Positions 27,255-36,514 of a DNA stretch of 64,000 bases are shown here, piece by piece; position 1 is the stretch's first letter, and each line of letters begins with the position of its first letter. Source of the DNA: Bacteroidota bacterium (GTDB lineage Bacteria > Bacteroidota > Bacteroidia > Bacteroidales > F082); assembly GCA_018816765.1 (NCBI GenBank), contig JAHIUX010000011.1, positions 1 through 64,000 on the forward strand. The letters run 5' to 3'. Below the pieces are notes generated by a model that saw nothing but the letters and a program-made list of their open reading frames with translations, searched no databases and was not told the DNA's origin. Made by a program: the position numbers and the translations under genes.

Positions 27255-28811
27255 ATGAAAAAGACCTTTTTCGCTGTGTTGTTGACGATGGCCGGCATTT
27301 CGGCAACCTTTGCACAATACCAGAATGTACGGATCAGTCCAATGGGCAGCTACAACGAGCCCAGCATCTACATCAACCCGAAGAATCCGATGCAAATCAT
27401 GGCAGGTTCAAACCTGAATTATGTGTTTTATTCGGAAGATGCCGGTTACACCTGGACCACAGAAACCCTGGTTTCCCTTGAAAACGGGGTGTGGGGCGAT
27501 CCGGTAATCATGACAGATACCCTGGGTGATTTTTATTATTTTCACCTGTCGAATCCCCCGTCAGGAAACTGGATTGATCGCATCGTTTGCCAGAAATACG
27601 ACAAACAAACCGCCAGCTGGAATGATGGGTCCTATATGGGCCTCAACGGTGAAAAAGCCCAGGACAAACACTGGGTCGTGGTGGATCAGGCAACCAATAC
27701 CATTTATTCCACCTGGACCCAGTTCGACACCTATGGTGTTAGCGATCCCGATTGCCACAGTGTGATCCTGTTCAGCAAATCGACTGATGCAGGCCAAAGC
27801 TGGTCGCCGGCCAAACAAATCAGCATCATTCCGGGCGATTGCATCGACAGTGGCAATACCAACGAAGGCGCTGTTCCTGCTGTTGGCATCAATGGCGAAG
27901 TGTTTGTGTGCTGGTCTGGTCCTAACGGCCTCGTCTTTAACCGTTCACTCGACGGAGGTGAGACCTGGCTTGAAAATGAAATTTTCGTGGGCGAACAGCC
28001 GGGCGGCTGGGATTTCGCCATACCAGGCATCTACCGCAGCAACGGCTTACCGGTAACTGCCGTTGACCTGAGCAACGGCCCGAACCGCGGAACCATTTAT
28101 GTAAACTTTGCCGACCAGCGTAACGGAACAGACGATACAGATATCTGGCTCGTGAAATCGACCGACAGTGGCAACACATGGTCCGATCCCATCAGGGTGA
28201 ATGATGACCCCGCCGGCAAACAGCAGTTCTTTACCTGGATGGCTGTTGATCAGGTCACCGGCTACCTCTATCTGGTTTTTTACGACAGGCGCAACTACAG
28301 CAACAACCAAACGGATGTGTATATGGCCGTTTCCCGCGACGGCGGCAGCACCTTCGAAAATATCCTCATCAGCGAATCGCCTTTTACACCAACGCCCGGG
28401 CAGTTTTTTGGCGACTACAACAACATCTCGGCCCACAACAATATGGTCAGGCCGATCTGGGTGCGCATGGTCAATGGGGTCACCAGCATCTGGACAGCCA
28501 TCATCGATATGGGCGTTACGGTGCCCGAACACGACCTGAAACCGTTCAGCCTCGAACAAAATTATCCGAACCCATTCAAGGTATCGACAATTTTCTCCTA
28601 CAAAATCACCAAAGCAAGCCAGGTAAACCTGTCGGTGTATGACCAGTTTGGGCGCGAAGTGGTTAAACTGATCGATAGCCAGCTCATTCCCATAGGGAAA
28701 TACGAAATCACCTTCGATGCCGTTGAACATCACCTTTCACCCGGGGTGTATTACTTTGGACTCAAGAGTGATAAGTCCACGGTCCGGCGCAAAATGGTTG
28801 TTTCCGATTAA
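27255..28811 (+). CDS. Secreted BNR-repeat (sialidase-like) protein with T9SS tail
   Basis: The 518-residue protein has a signal peptide (MKKTFFAVLLTMAGISATFA). A six-bladed propeller fold follows, shown by BNR/Asp-box repeats (YSEDAGYTWTTE, KSTDAGQSWSPA, RSLDGGETWLEN, KSTDSGNTWSDP, SRDGGSTFEN). The tail is a T9SS sorting domain (LEQNYPNPFKVSTIFSY, LSVYDQFGREV, LSPGVYYFGL, RRKMVVSD). The blade arrangement is that of exo-alpha-sialidase-like proteins, but the arginine triad and tyrosine/glutamate pair needed for sialidase activity were not located. A carbohydrate-binding or hydrolytic role at the surface is possible but unproven. Confidence 0.88.
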   Translation: MKKTFFAVLLTMAGISATFAQYQNVRISPMGSYNEPSIYINPKNPMQIMAGSNLNYVFYSEDAGYTWTTETLVSLENGVWGDPVIMTDTLGDFYYFHLSNPPSGNWIDRIVCQKYDKQTASWNDGSYMGLNGEKAQDKHWVVVDQATNTIYSTWTQFDTYGVSDPDCHSVILFSKSTDAGQSWSPAKQISIIPGDCIDSGNTNEGAVPAVGINGEVFVCWSGPNGLVFNRSLDGGETWLENEIFVGEQPGGWDFAIPGIYRSNGLPVTAVDLSNGPNRGTIYVNFADQRNGTDDTDIWLVKSTDSGNTWSDPIRVNDDPAGKQQFFTWMAVDQVTGYLYLVFYDRRNYSNNQTDVYMAVSRDGGSTFENILISESPFTPTPGQFFGDYNNISAHNNMVRPIWVRMVNGVTSIWTAIIDMGVTVPEHDLKPFSLEQNYPNPFKVSTIFSYKITKASQVNLSVYDQFGREVVKLIDSQLIPIGKYEITFDAVEHHLSPGVYYFGLKSDKSTVRRKMVVSD

Positions 28812-28859
28812 GGAAATCGAAGCCCGGGATCTGCCCTTACGGCAGTATCGTTTTTTTGT

Positions 28860-28867
28860 TATCTTTG
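28860..28867 (+). promoter_or_regulatory. -7 promoter element of TetR-like paralogue
   Basis: TATCTTTG at 28860-28867 matches TAnnTTTG, 31 bases upstream of the ATG at 28899. No palindrome like the one at 36298-36325 was found here. Confidence 0.5.
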
Positions 28868-28898
28868 AGCCGGATTATTCATCAGGATTCGCTTATTT

Positions 28899-29516
28899 AT
28901 GATTCAGGAAGAACTCAGGCCAATACTTGAAAGCATTCGCCGTAAAGCACTTAAGCACGGCATTAAGAATCTTTCGCTCGACCGCATCGGTAATTATGAT
29001 GATATTCCGGTGGATGTGCTGATGAAATACCTGCAGACCAATGAGGAGCTTGTTGAGAAAACCCTGGAGCTCGAACGGGAAAAATTCATGGAGATTTTCG
29101 TTGAGTTTAATTTCGAAGGCATGAACGCCATCGATATCCTGATGATTGTTTCCAAAGAAGTATCAAAAAAGTTCATTGAGGTCTCCCCTTCCATCACACA
29201 CCAGCTGAACGACCTCTTCCCCGAAATTTACCATAACCATGTTGAAAAACGGATACAGTTTATTTCTGACAAAATCCGCATTAACCTCACCAAGGGCATC
29301 AGCCAGGGAATGTACCGCAGCGACCTGAGCATCGAACTCATCGCACGGCTGTATATCAGCCGGCTGATCGACATCCATAATCCTGATTATTTCCCTCCGG
29401 AAGAGTTCTCCTTTAAAACCCTGTTCGATCAGATGTTTGAGAGTTTTGTGCGCAGCGTGGCCACACCCGAAGGTTTGGCCTATTACGACCAAAAAAGAGA
29501 CGTCATCCGGTTTTAA
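28899..29516 (+). CDS. TetR-like protein with decayed helix-turn-helix
   Basis: The 205-residue protein is a paralogue of the TetR regulator at 35637-36263. Their C-terminal ligand-binding halves align throughout: NAIDILMIVSKEVSKKF versus NAIEILLMVSQAVSREI, RLIDIHNPDYFPPEEFSF versus KLIELHNPDFLSSVDFSF, and TPEGLAYYDQ versus NATGLAYYEN. The N-terminal region LSLDRIGNYDDIPVDVLMKY replaces the paralogue's canonical ISMDDIARELGISKKTLYQV: the glycine turn and the KKTLY recognition helix are lost. It may not bind DNA by itself and could act by heterodimerising with the paralogue or as a ligand-binding modulator. It converges on the RND operon, 132 bases from its end. Confidence 0.8.
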   Translation: MIQEELRPILESIRRKALKHGIKNLSLDRIGNYDDIPVDVLMKYLQTNEELVEKTLELEREKFMEIFVEFNFEGMNAIDILMIVSKEVSKKFIEVSPSITHQLNDLFPEIYHNHVEKRIQFISDKIRINLTKGISQGMYRSDLSIELIARLYISRLIDIHNPDYFPPEEFSFKTLFDQMFESFVRSVATPEGLAYYDQKRDVIRF

Positions 29517-29589
29517 AAACAAGCTCCCATTTCTGTTATCACGTCATTGGGCTTGAGGCTCATTCTGACTTTTTTTGATGCAACCACAG

Positions 29590-29621
29590 AAAAAAGCCGG
29601 CCACGGAAATCCGCGCCGGCT
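29590..29621 (-). terminator. Intrinsic terminator of the RND efflux operon
   Basis: Read on the minus strand, stem AGCCGGC/GCCGGCT with an additional inner stem CGGA/TCCG is followed by six T (29595-29590). It lies 28 bases beyond the pump gene's stop. Confidence 0.85.
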
Positions 29622-29648
29622 CTTAGCATTCTTGAAATTGCCCGGGTG

Positions 29649-32600
29649 TTAGGCAAACCTTGGTTTTTTATTTGATTTTCTGCGTTTCAGCCTGATTTTC
29701 ATCTCGTAAGCGATCAGGTACATGGCAGGAACAAACAACAGGGTAAGGAAAGTAGCAAAGCTCAATCCAAAGATGATTGACCAGGCCAAAGGACCCCAGA
29801 ACATCACGTTATCGCCCCCGATATGAATCTGTGGGTCGAGTTGTGTGAACAGGGTTTCGAAGTTAAGGTTGAAGCCAATAGCCAAAGGAACCAATCCGAG
29901 AATAGTAGCAGTTGCTGTAAGGATTACAGGTGTGATACGGGTAAGTCCAGCCTGAACGATGGCATCACGGGTCTTCAATCCACGCCCTTTCAGCACATCG
30001 ATAAACTCAACAATCAGGATGCCGTTACGCACCACAATACCGCCCAGGGCCACAATGCCCAGTCCGGTCATGATGATCGAAATCGACATATTGAAAATGA
30101 CGATACCAAGCAACACACCGATGATACTGAATACCACTTCACTCAAGATTACCAAACTCTTACTTAACGAGTTGAACTGGGTAATCAGGATAAAGAAAAT
30201 AAGCCCAATGGCGATCAGCATGGCCTTTCCAAGGAAAGAAGCGGTTTCTTCCTGATCGACACGTTCACCGGTGAGGTTGATGCTAATGCCTTCAGGAACC
30301 GGGAAGTTGGCTGCATGTCGTTCAATCTGTGCCACAATTTCATTGGCGGTGTATCCTGTGAGCACTTCGCTCGAGATGGAAATGATGCGTTTCAGGTTCT
30401 GACGCTTGATCCCTCCGTATGAATCTGCATATTCGATGGTGGCCACTGATGAAAGCGGAATCGAACGCAGCATACCCGTAGCCATATCGCGGTAAGTGAT
30501 CTTGGTATTGATCAACTTATCGATATTGTTCCTGGTAGCTTCGGAATAGCGCAGCTGGATCGGAAACTCGTCTTCGTCCATTTTGTATTTGGAAATTTCC
30601 TTTCCCAGCACAGCTGTGCGTATTTCCATGGCGATTTGTCCGGTGCTGACGCCTTCTTTGTTGGCCCTCACGCGGTCGATATTGATGGCGATCTCGGGTT
30701 TGTTTTCCTGGAAGTCGCTTTTCAGCTCTTCAACACCTGGGATACGCAGCGAGTCGAGGTAGTTTTTAAACGCACCGGCTGTGGTAATCAGTTCACCCAG
30801 GTTTTCACCGGTAATCTCAATGTTGATCGGTTTACCTACCGGAGGTCCCATCCTGTTTTTGGCTGTAACGATTTCAGCACCGGGAATGCCTTTGACGGCT
30901 TCGCGGAATTTATCGAGGTAATCGGTGGTATTCACGCCGTTTCTGAATTTGAATTCCACAAAATTCACCGTAACCTTGCCTTTATCGGAACTGAGCGAGC
31001 GGGTGAAATCCATGTCATCGCCTGCGCCAAGGGCTACATTGCTGATAACTGATTCAACAATCGGATTATCCTCTCCCAGCACACTCATCACGCGGTTCTC
31101 GACGATGCGTGTGACTGAATCGGTTACACGCTGATCAGTACCAACAGGCATTTTCAGACTTACGTTAATGCTTGTGGGCATATTGTCGGGGAAGAACAGC
31201 ACCTTGGGTTTACGCACGCCAACAGCAAATATTGTAACGAACAGCAGCAGTACCACTCCGACCAGCAACAGCCAGGGGTTTTTGCCTTTGATCACGAATT
31301 TCAGCTGACGCTCATAGGACCTGATAAACCACGGCCAGCCTTTTTCCTGCCACCAGCTGATGTAAGGATTGAGTATGGTGTGGAAAAACAACACCAGCAA
31401 GGCACCGAATACCATGAAGTTTGCAAAACCCAGCGCAAGTTCACTGTGTTTGGCCGCGTTAATGGTGTAGCCAATAATGGCGGCAATGAGCAGCATCAGG
31501 ATGTAGAACATCACGCGCTTGCGGGTGCGCCTCTTGTCGTGGGTAGCATATTCGTTTTTCATGAACGAAATGGCAAAAACAGGGTTGATGATGTAAGCCA
31601 CAAACAATGAGGCAAACAGGGTCAGGATGAGTGTTACAGGGATGTAGAACATGAACTTGCCGGTGATTCCGGGCCAGAAGGCCAGCGGAAAGAAAGGAGC
31701 CAGGGTGGTGAGTGTTCCCGACAAAATTGGCATGAACACTTCGCCGGCAGCCTTTTTCGCGGCAACCACAATATCAGGTTCGTTCTGGTGAATGCGGTGA
31801 ATGTTTTCGATGACCACAATGGCATCATCCACCACAATTCCCAGCGCAAAAATGAAACCAAACATCACAATCATGTTCATGGTAAAGCCCATGGCCGGCA
31901 TCGCCATGAATGCCACAAACATCGACAAGGGAACAGCCAGTGCCACAAAGAAGGCATTGGTAAAGCCCATGAAAAACATCAGCACGATAGTTACGAGGAT
32001 GAAACCAAAGATGATGGTGTTGTTCAATTCTTCGAGGGTATTGCGGGTAAAGCGCGACATATCACCCGAAATTTGCACTTTCAGGTCGGATGGGTACTGT
32101 TTGTTGACCAGCTCGTGATCCAGTATTTCCTTGATCTTGTCAGAAGCTTCGATCAGGTTGCGGCCACTTTTTTTCACCACGTTCAGTGTGATCACATTTT
32201 TACCAAAGAGCCGCGAAAAGCTTTCCTGTTCTTTGAAACCATCCTTCACTTCGGCAATATCCTTCAGATATACTGCAGCCCCACTTCCGGTTTTAATCAC
32301 AATGTTACCTACCATTTCAAGGTTAGTAAACTGACCCTGAACGCGGATTGAACGTTTCATGCCGAAGGAGCTAATATTTCCGGCCGACATGGTCAGGTTT
32401 TCCGAAGCCACGGCCCGCTCAACATCGCCTAATGAAAGACTGGCTGCTTGTGCTTTGTACATATCCACATTGATCTGGATTTCCCTTTCGAGTGCACCAA
32501 CAATATCAACACGGGTAATTTCGCTCAGGCTTTCGATGCGGTCCTGTGCAACCTCGGCATACTTCTTCAACTGGTCGAGCTCGTAATCACCTGATATTTG

Positions 32601-33050
32601 GATATACATGATCGGGATTTCCGAAAAGTCGATGTCCATGATGCTCGGATCGGTGAGCAGGTTGTTGGGCAAATCGCTTTTTGCACGGTCAACAGCATCC
32701 TTTACCCTTTGTTTTGCATCAGGCACATTGATGTCGGTATTGAATTCAATGGCAATGGAAGAAAAATCCTGCAATGAGTTGCTGGTGATTTTCTTGACAC
32801 CATTGATGGCCTTCAGCTGTTTTTCGATCGGCCTTGTCACCAGGTTTTCAATATCTTCAGGCGAAGTGCCCGGATAAACAGTGTTTACAAGGATGGTCGG
32901 AATGACAATTTCCGGGAACTGTTCTTTTGGAATGGTCTGGTAGGCGTTTATCCCCAGCAAGGTAATGAAAATAGTCAGTACATAAATACTGGTCTTATTG
33001 TCGATGGCCCAGCTGGTGGCAAAAAACTCCCTGAAACTATTTTTTTTCAT
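29649..33050 (-). CDS. RND efflux pump inner-membrane permease
   Basis: The 1133-residue protein has the RND architecture: a first membrane helix, a periplasmic domain beginning TVYPGTSPEDIENLVTRPIE, helices 2-6 with the proton-relay aspartates in the segment GIVVDDAIVVIENIHR, a second periplasmic domain, and a last helix bundle (GGIVVRNGILIVEFID, ending in FVPAMYLI). It extrudes drugs, detergents or metabolites with proton energy as a trimer. The ATG at 33050 is preferred over a GTG at 33080. It is the last gene of the TetR-TolC-adaptor-pump operon. A long cytoplasmic extension between the halves (about 540-640) and a lysine- and arginine-rich end (RLKRRKSNKKPRFA) are visible. Confidence 0.95.
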   Translation of the reverse strand: MKKNSFREFFATSWAIDNKTSIYVLTIFITLLGINAYQTIPKEQFPEIVIPTILVNTVYPGTSPEDIENLVTRPIEKQLKAINGVKKITSNSLQDFSSIAIEFNTDINVPDAKQRVKDAVDRAKSDLPNNLLTDPSIMDIDFSEIPIMYIQISGDYELDQLKKYAEVAQDRIESLSEITRVDIVGALEREIQINVDMYKAQAASLSLGDVERAVASENLTMSAGNISSFGMKRSIRVQGQFTNLEMVGNIVIKTGSGAAVYLKDIAEVKDGFKEQESFSRLFGKNVITLNVVKKSGRNLIEASDKIKEILDHELVNKQYPSDLKVQISGDMSRFTRNTLEELNNTIIFGFILVTIVLMFFMGFTNAFFVALAVPLSMFVAFMAMPAMGFTMNMIVMFGFIFALGIVVDDAIVVIENIHRIHQNEPDIVVAAKKAAGEVFMPILSGTLTTLAPFFPLAFWPGITGKFMFYIPVTLILTLFASLFVAYIINPVFAISFMKNEYATHDKRRTRKRVMFYILMLLIAAIIGYTINAAKHSELALGFANFMVFGALLVLFFHTILNPYISWWQEKGWPWFIRSYERQLKFVIKGKNPWLLLVGVVLLLFVTIFAVGVRKPKVLFFPDNMPTSINVSLKMPVGTDQRVTDSVTRIVENRVMSVLGEDNPIVESVISNVALGAGDDMDFTRSLSSDKGKVTVNFVEFKFRNGVNTTDYLDKFREAVKGIPGAEIVTAKNRMGPPVGKPINIEITGENLGELITTAGAFKNYLDSLRIPGVEELKSDFQENKPEIAINIDRVRANKEGVSTGQIAMEIRTAVLGKEISKYKMDEDEFPIQLRYSEATRNNIDKLINTKITYRDMATGMLRSIPLSSVATIEYADSYGGIKRQNLKRIISISSEVLTGYTANEIVAQIERHAANFPVPEGISINLTGERVDQEETASFLGKAMLIAIGLIFFILITQFNSLSKSLVILSEVVFSIIGVLLGIVIFNMSISIIMTGLGIVALGGIVVRNGILIVEFIDVLKGRGLKTRDAIVQAGLTRITPVILTATATILGLVPLAIGFNLNFETLFTQLDPQIHIGGDNVMFWGPLAWSIIFGLSFATFLTLLFVPAMYLIAYEMKIRLKRRKSNKKPRFA

Positions 33051-33086
33051 CTTATTCAATTTAATGTTTTTGTTCTTCACCGGCCA

Positions 33087-34202
33087 TTAGTTGGCAGCTA
33101 TATGCTGGCCTTCAATCAGGTTATTGAACCCGGTAGTGATGATTTTATCGCCAACGGCCACACCCAGGGTCAATTCAGCCAGGCCATTGTAGATACTGCC
33201 TACTGTGACATTCTGTCTTCTGGCAACAAGGCCTCCGTTTTCCTGACGGGCTACATAGATGTATTTTCCTTTGGGTGTTTCCCTGATCAGTGTTACCGGC
33301 ACGGTGATGGCTTCTGGATTTTGGTAGTCGTTGATTTTAACTACCGCAATCATATTGGCACGGTACTCCACTTCGCTCGGCCTGAGTTTCATTTCGGCAA
33401 GGAAGGTGCGGTTCACCGGGTTGATGTATTTGCTGGTGAAGTTGATTTCGGTGCTCACTTCGGTGTTGAAATCAGGGAAGAACACGAGGACCTTGTTCCC
33501 GGGTTTTACTCTTGGGGCATATGATTCTGCAATTTCGGTGACCACCTTTACAGTTGAAAAGTTTACCACGCGTACTGCAGGAAGACCGGGAGAAGCCATC
33601 TGTCCGACTCTTAGGTTGATTTCCTCAACTGTTCCGTTGATGGGTGATTTAATTTTTGTCATTTCAACCTGATCTTTCAGTGCGGCAAGATTTTTCTCGA
33701 GGCTTTCCTTGTTATTTTTGGCTGTAAGAAATTGCACTTCGCTGCCAATTTTCTGATCCCACAATGCCTTTTGTTTGTTGTACAGGCTGGTCACAAACTC
33801 AAGTTGCTGCTCCATCGTTGCCAGTTGCTGCAGCATCACCTTATTGTCGATCTGGGCGAGCACCTGGCCTGCTTTCACAGCCTGGCCTTCTTTCACAAAC
33901 ACATCAGTGATTGCTCCGGGCATCTGTGCCGAGATGGCGATGTTGTCTTCACCGTCAACCTTTCCCTGTACTTCGATATAGTGATTGAATTCGACTGGCT
34001 TGGCTTCAGTAACAATCACTTCAACAAGGTTTTTGTCGGTTTCGGGTTCAGCAAGGTTGAGCTCTGTTTCGAGGTTCTTGATTTTTGCTGCCAGTTCATC
34101 GTGCTGACTTTTTAATTTGGCAAGTTCTGCCTTTTTGTCGGCTGGTCCGCTGCAAGCTACTGCAAAAGCCATCAGCGCGATAAAAATGATACTTCTATTC
34201 AT
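33087..34202 (-). CDS. RND efflux periplasmic adaptor lipoprotein
   Basis: The 371-residue membrane-fusion protein begins at the ATG at 34202 with a lipoprotein signal (FIALMAFAVACSGP, lipobox AVAC), so it is lipid-anchored. A short coiled coil KKAELAKLKSQHDELAAKIK follows, then the lipoyl half EVQGKVDGEDNIAISAQMPG, a hairpin, the second lipoyl half KIKSPINGTVEEINLRVGQM, and the beta-barrel and membrane-proximal domains ending GFNNLIEGQHIAAN. It bridges the pump encoded 36 bases downstream and the TolC-type channel encoded upstream. Confidence 0.94.
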   Translation of the reverse strand: MNRSIIFIALMAFAVACSGPADKKAELAKLKSQHDELAAKIKNLETELNLAEPETDKNLVEVIVTEAKPVEFNHYIEVQGKVDGEDNIAISAQMPGAITDVFVKEGQAVKAGQVLAQIDNKVMLQQLATMEQQLEFVTSLYNKQKALWDQKIGSEVQFLTAKNNKESLEKNLAALKDQVEMTKIKSPINGTVEEINLRVGQMASPGLPAVRVVNFSTVKVVTEIAESYAPRVKPGNKVLVFFPDFNTEVSTEINFTSKYINPVNRTFLAEMKLRPSEVEYRANMIAVVKINDYQNPEAITVPVTLIRETPKGKYIYVARQENGGLVARRQNVTVGSIYNGLAELTLGVAVGDKIITTGFNNLIEGQHIAAN

Positions 34203-34233
34203 GGTGATCTTTGTATTTCGTGTGAACATGTGA

Positions 34234-35640
34234 TTACTGTCTGTTGGTTAATTTATTCAGTTTGTTTTTCGCAGCGATCAAAGCATATACAGCATTGTAA
34301 TAATTTGATTGTGCTGTAAGAAATTGATTTTGTGCGTTTGTAAGATCGAGGCTCGACGACATGCCTTCTTTGAACTTAGCCAGGGTTTTGTCATACACCC
34401 GCTGTGTAAGCGCTATGTTTTTCTTGTCGTTCAGGTATTTGTCGTAAGCACTGATGAGTTCGTTGCGCACATTCATAAACTCGAGTTCGAGTCCATTGGC
34501 CACATTGTCGCGGGTGTTGGTTGCCTTTTCGAGTTCGAGGCGCCGTTGTCCCACCTTGCTCATGCGGCTTCCGCTGGCAAAAATCGGGATGTTCATGGTC
34601 AGGCCAAAAACATCTTTCGGATTAAAGTCGAACGCTGGTTGGTTTGCCTTTTCCTGGTGGCGGTAAAAGGCGGCAATGGATGGGATATAGGTCGATTTTT
34701 CGCGCTTCAGGTTCAGGTCGGCCAAAGCAACGGAGGTGTTCAGTATCTTGTAGTTGATGTTGTTTTTGAGGTCGAATTTTGTCGTAGTGATGCTTTCAAC
34801 AGGCAGTTCACCTGCAACCGATTCGAGACTTTCGGTAAGCACTATGGCATTGTCGAACGGTACACCAAGCTGGAATTTCAGGAGCAGCCTGGCTGCATCG
34901 AGTTGCCGCGAAAGCGAATTTACCCCGTTTTCGAGGTTCAGCGTGGTGAGTTCGATCTGGTCAACATCGGTGTTTTCAATAAATCCCTGCTCATTCATGG
35001 CCTGCATCTCTGACAGGGTCGATTTCAGGTTTTCGTACGATTGGTTGAGCACCTTCAGTGTTTGCTCGAGCACCAGCAAAAGGCTGTAGGTGTTCGATAC
35101 AGATTCTTTCAGGTCCAGCTCGGTTTTCTCATTGCTTTGCTGTGAAATCTGGTAGTACACCTTACTGGCTTGTAAACCAACAAGGTATTCACCACTGAAC
35201 ACCAGCTGCGAAACCGTAATGTCGAGCGTGAGGTTGTCTTTCACGGCAAGCGGAATGGGTGAACCCGGCTGATAACCGAGGTAAACACTGTTGTTCAGGA
35301 TGTCGTCGGAAGTTATGGGGGTGCCAGCCGGCAAATTGGTGGTCAGAAAGGTAGAACCACCAAAGTTCAGTTCAGGAACCACAAACAAATGCTGGTAGTT
35401 TAGCTGTGCATTGATCTGTGGCAAGCCAATAGCGGTCACTTCCATTATCTTCTTTTTTGCAATGGCAATGTCGAGCCGTGCGTTCTTGCTGTTCGCATTG
35501 TACTTTATTGCGCATTCCTGTGCCTGTTTCAAATTGAGGAAAAGGGTGTCCGTCTGCTGGCTGTCCTGGGCAGACACAACATGACCAATTCCAGTCAGAA
35601 ACCAGGCAACAAATGCCAGGGTCAAGGTTGAAAATTTCAT
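34234..35640 (-). CDS. TolC-family outer-membrane channel
   Basis: The 468-residue protein has a signal peptide (cleaved near VVSAQDS, about residue 25) and the two long repeats of coiled-coil helices typical of TolC/OEP proteins: FLNLKQAQECAIKYNANSKN in the first half, and MNVRNELISAYDKYLNDKKN, LAKFKEGMSSSLDLTNAQNQ and YYNAVYALIAAKNKLNKL in the second. It forms the outer-membrane exit of the tripartite pump. Its ATG overlaps the TetR stop codon (ATGA), so the two are translationally coupled. Confidence 0.94.
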   Translation of the reverse strand: MKFSTLTLAFVAWFLTGIGHVVSAQDSQQTDTLFLNLKQAQECAIKYNANSKNARLDIAIAKKKIMEVTAIGLPQINAQLNYQHLFVVPELNFGGSTFLTTNLPAGTPITSDDILNNSVYLGYQPGSPIPLAVKDNLTLDITVSQLVFSGEYLVGLQASKVYYQISQQSNEKTELDLKESVSNTYSLLLVLEQTLKVLNQSYENLKSTLSEMQAMNEQGFIENTDVDQIELTTLNLENGVNSLSRQLDAARLLLKFQLGVPFDNAIVLTESLESVAGELPVESITTTKFDLKNNINYKILNTSVALADLNLKREKSTYIPSIAAFYRHQEKANQPAFDFNPKDVFGLTMNIPIFASGSRMSKVGQRRLELEKATNTRDNVANGLELEFMNVRNELISAYDKYLNDKKNIALTQRVYDKTLAKFKEGMSSSLDLTNAQNQFLTAQSNYYNAVYALIAAKNKLNKLTNRQ

Positions 35641-36263
35641 GGATTTTGTGTAATATTTAATTTATTAATTTGATTCTCGTAATAGGCTAAACCGGTGGCA
35701 TTGGCAATGCCACGGATGTGATTTTCAAACATGGTCTGAAATATTTTTTCGAAAGAAAAATCAACCGACGAAAGGAAATCAGGATTATGAAGCTCGATGA
35801 GTTTCTGCACATACAGTTTCGACACCAGTTCAACACCTAGGTCGTCGCGGTAAAGTCCTTCGGCAATGCCCTGCTTGAAATTCCGGCTGATTTGTTCATA
35901 CACATGGTCCCGCTTGCTTAACACAAACTCCCGGTAAATGCCCGGATAGTATTTCTGAAGGTCAAACGCCAGCACCGGATTCATTTCTTTGATCTCGCGG
36001 CTTACAGCCTGGCTGACCATCAGCAGGATTTCGATGGCATTCATTTCATCGGTCTTCCCGATCAAACAGCTGTAGTCGCTTTTCGTAACAAGGCTTTTAA
36101 GGTAGTAGGCAACAAGGTCAGTTTTATTGTCAACGACCTGATACAATGTCTTTTTCGAAATACCCAGCTCCCGAGCAATATCGTCCATCGATATGCTTCG
36201 AATGCCGTATTTTTTAAATAATGCCCCTGCACCTTGTAGTATTGATTCGAGTTTTTCGTCCAT
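35637..36263 (-). CDS. TetR/AcrR-family repressor of the efflux operon
   Basis: The 208-residue regulator has an N-terminal DNA-binding domain with GAGALFKKYGIRS followed by the intact helix-turn-helix ISMDDIARELGISKKTLYQV, then a helical ligand-binding domain. It is the first gene of the operon and overlaps the channel gene by 4 bases. A 28-bp perfect inverted repeat at 36298-36325 lies just upstream of its -7 element and is the likely operator, so the gene should repress itself and the whole pump operon until ligand binds. A paralogue with a lost helix-turn-helix is encoded at 28899-29516. Confidence 0.94.
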   Translation of the reverse strand: MDEKLESILQGAGALFKKYGIRSISMDDIARELGISKKTLYQVVDNKTDLVAYYLKSLVTKSDYSCLIGKTDEMNAIEILLMVSQAVSREIKEMNPVLAFDLQKYYPGIYREFVLSKRDHVYEQISRNFKQGIAEGLYRDDLGVELVSKLYVQKLIELHNPDFLSSVDFSFEKIFQTMFENHIRGIANATGLAYYENQINKLNITQNP

Positions 36264-36280
36264 TAACGTGAAAATTTTTG

Positions 36281-36288
36281 CAAAGGTA
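36281..36288 (-). promoter_or_regulatory. -7 promoter element of the efflux operon
   Basis: CAAAGGTA on the plus strand is TACCTTTG on the minus strand, matching TAnnTTTG, 17 bases upstream of the TetR ATG at 36263. Confidence 0.6.
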
Positions 36289-36297
36289 ATTTATTTT

Positions 36298-36325
36298 GGA
36301 AACGAATTACACTTTTTTCGTTTCC
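36298..36325. promoter_or_regulatory. Perfect inverted repeat, candidate TetR operator
   Basis: GGAAACGAA at 36298-36306 and TTCGTTTCC at 36317-36325 form a perfect 9-bp inverted repeat with a 10-base AT-rich spacer. It starts 9 bases upstream of the -7 element and covers the -33 region of the efflux promoter, a position where a bound TetR dimer pair would block RNA polymerase. Confidence 0.7.
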
Positions 36326-36455
36326 TGGTGTTAATAGTTTTAATGTTTCTTTTGGGAAGGACATCCAAACCGGAAAGGGGTTGCAATTTCATTGAAAAAA
36401 AATGCTGTGGCTGAAATTGACCCCTGCGATCTGCTTGCTATCTATTGCTTCTTCA

Positions 36456-36463
36456 TTATCTTT
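36456..36463 (+). promoter_or_regulatory. -7 promoter element of tandem adenylate kinase gene
   Basis: TATCTTTG at 36456-36463 matches TAnnTTTG and lies 51 bases upstream of the ATG at 36515. It argues against the longer frame starting at 36392. Confidence 0.55.
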
Positions 36464-36514
36464 GTAACACGCACTGTGCATGACATTATCACACCATTTA
36501 TAATTACCGCCCCC

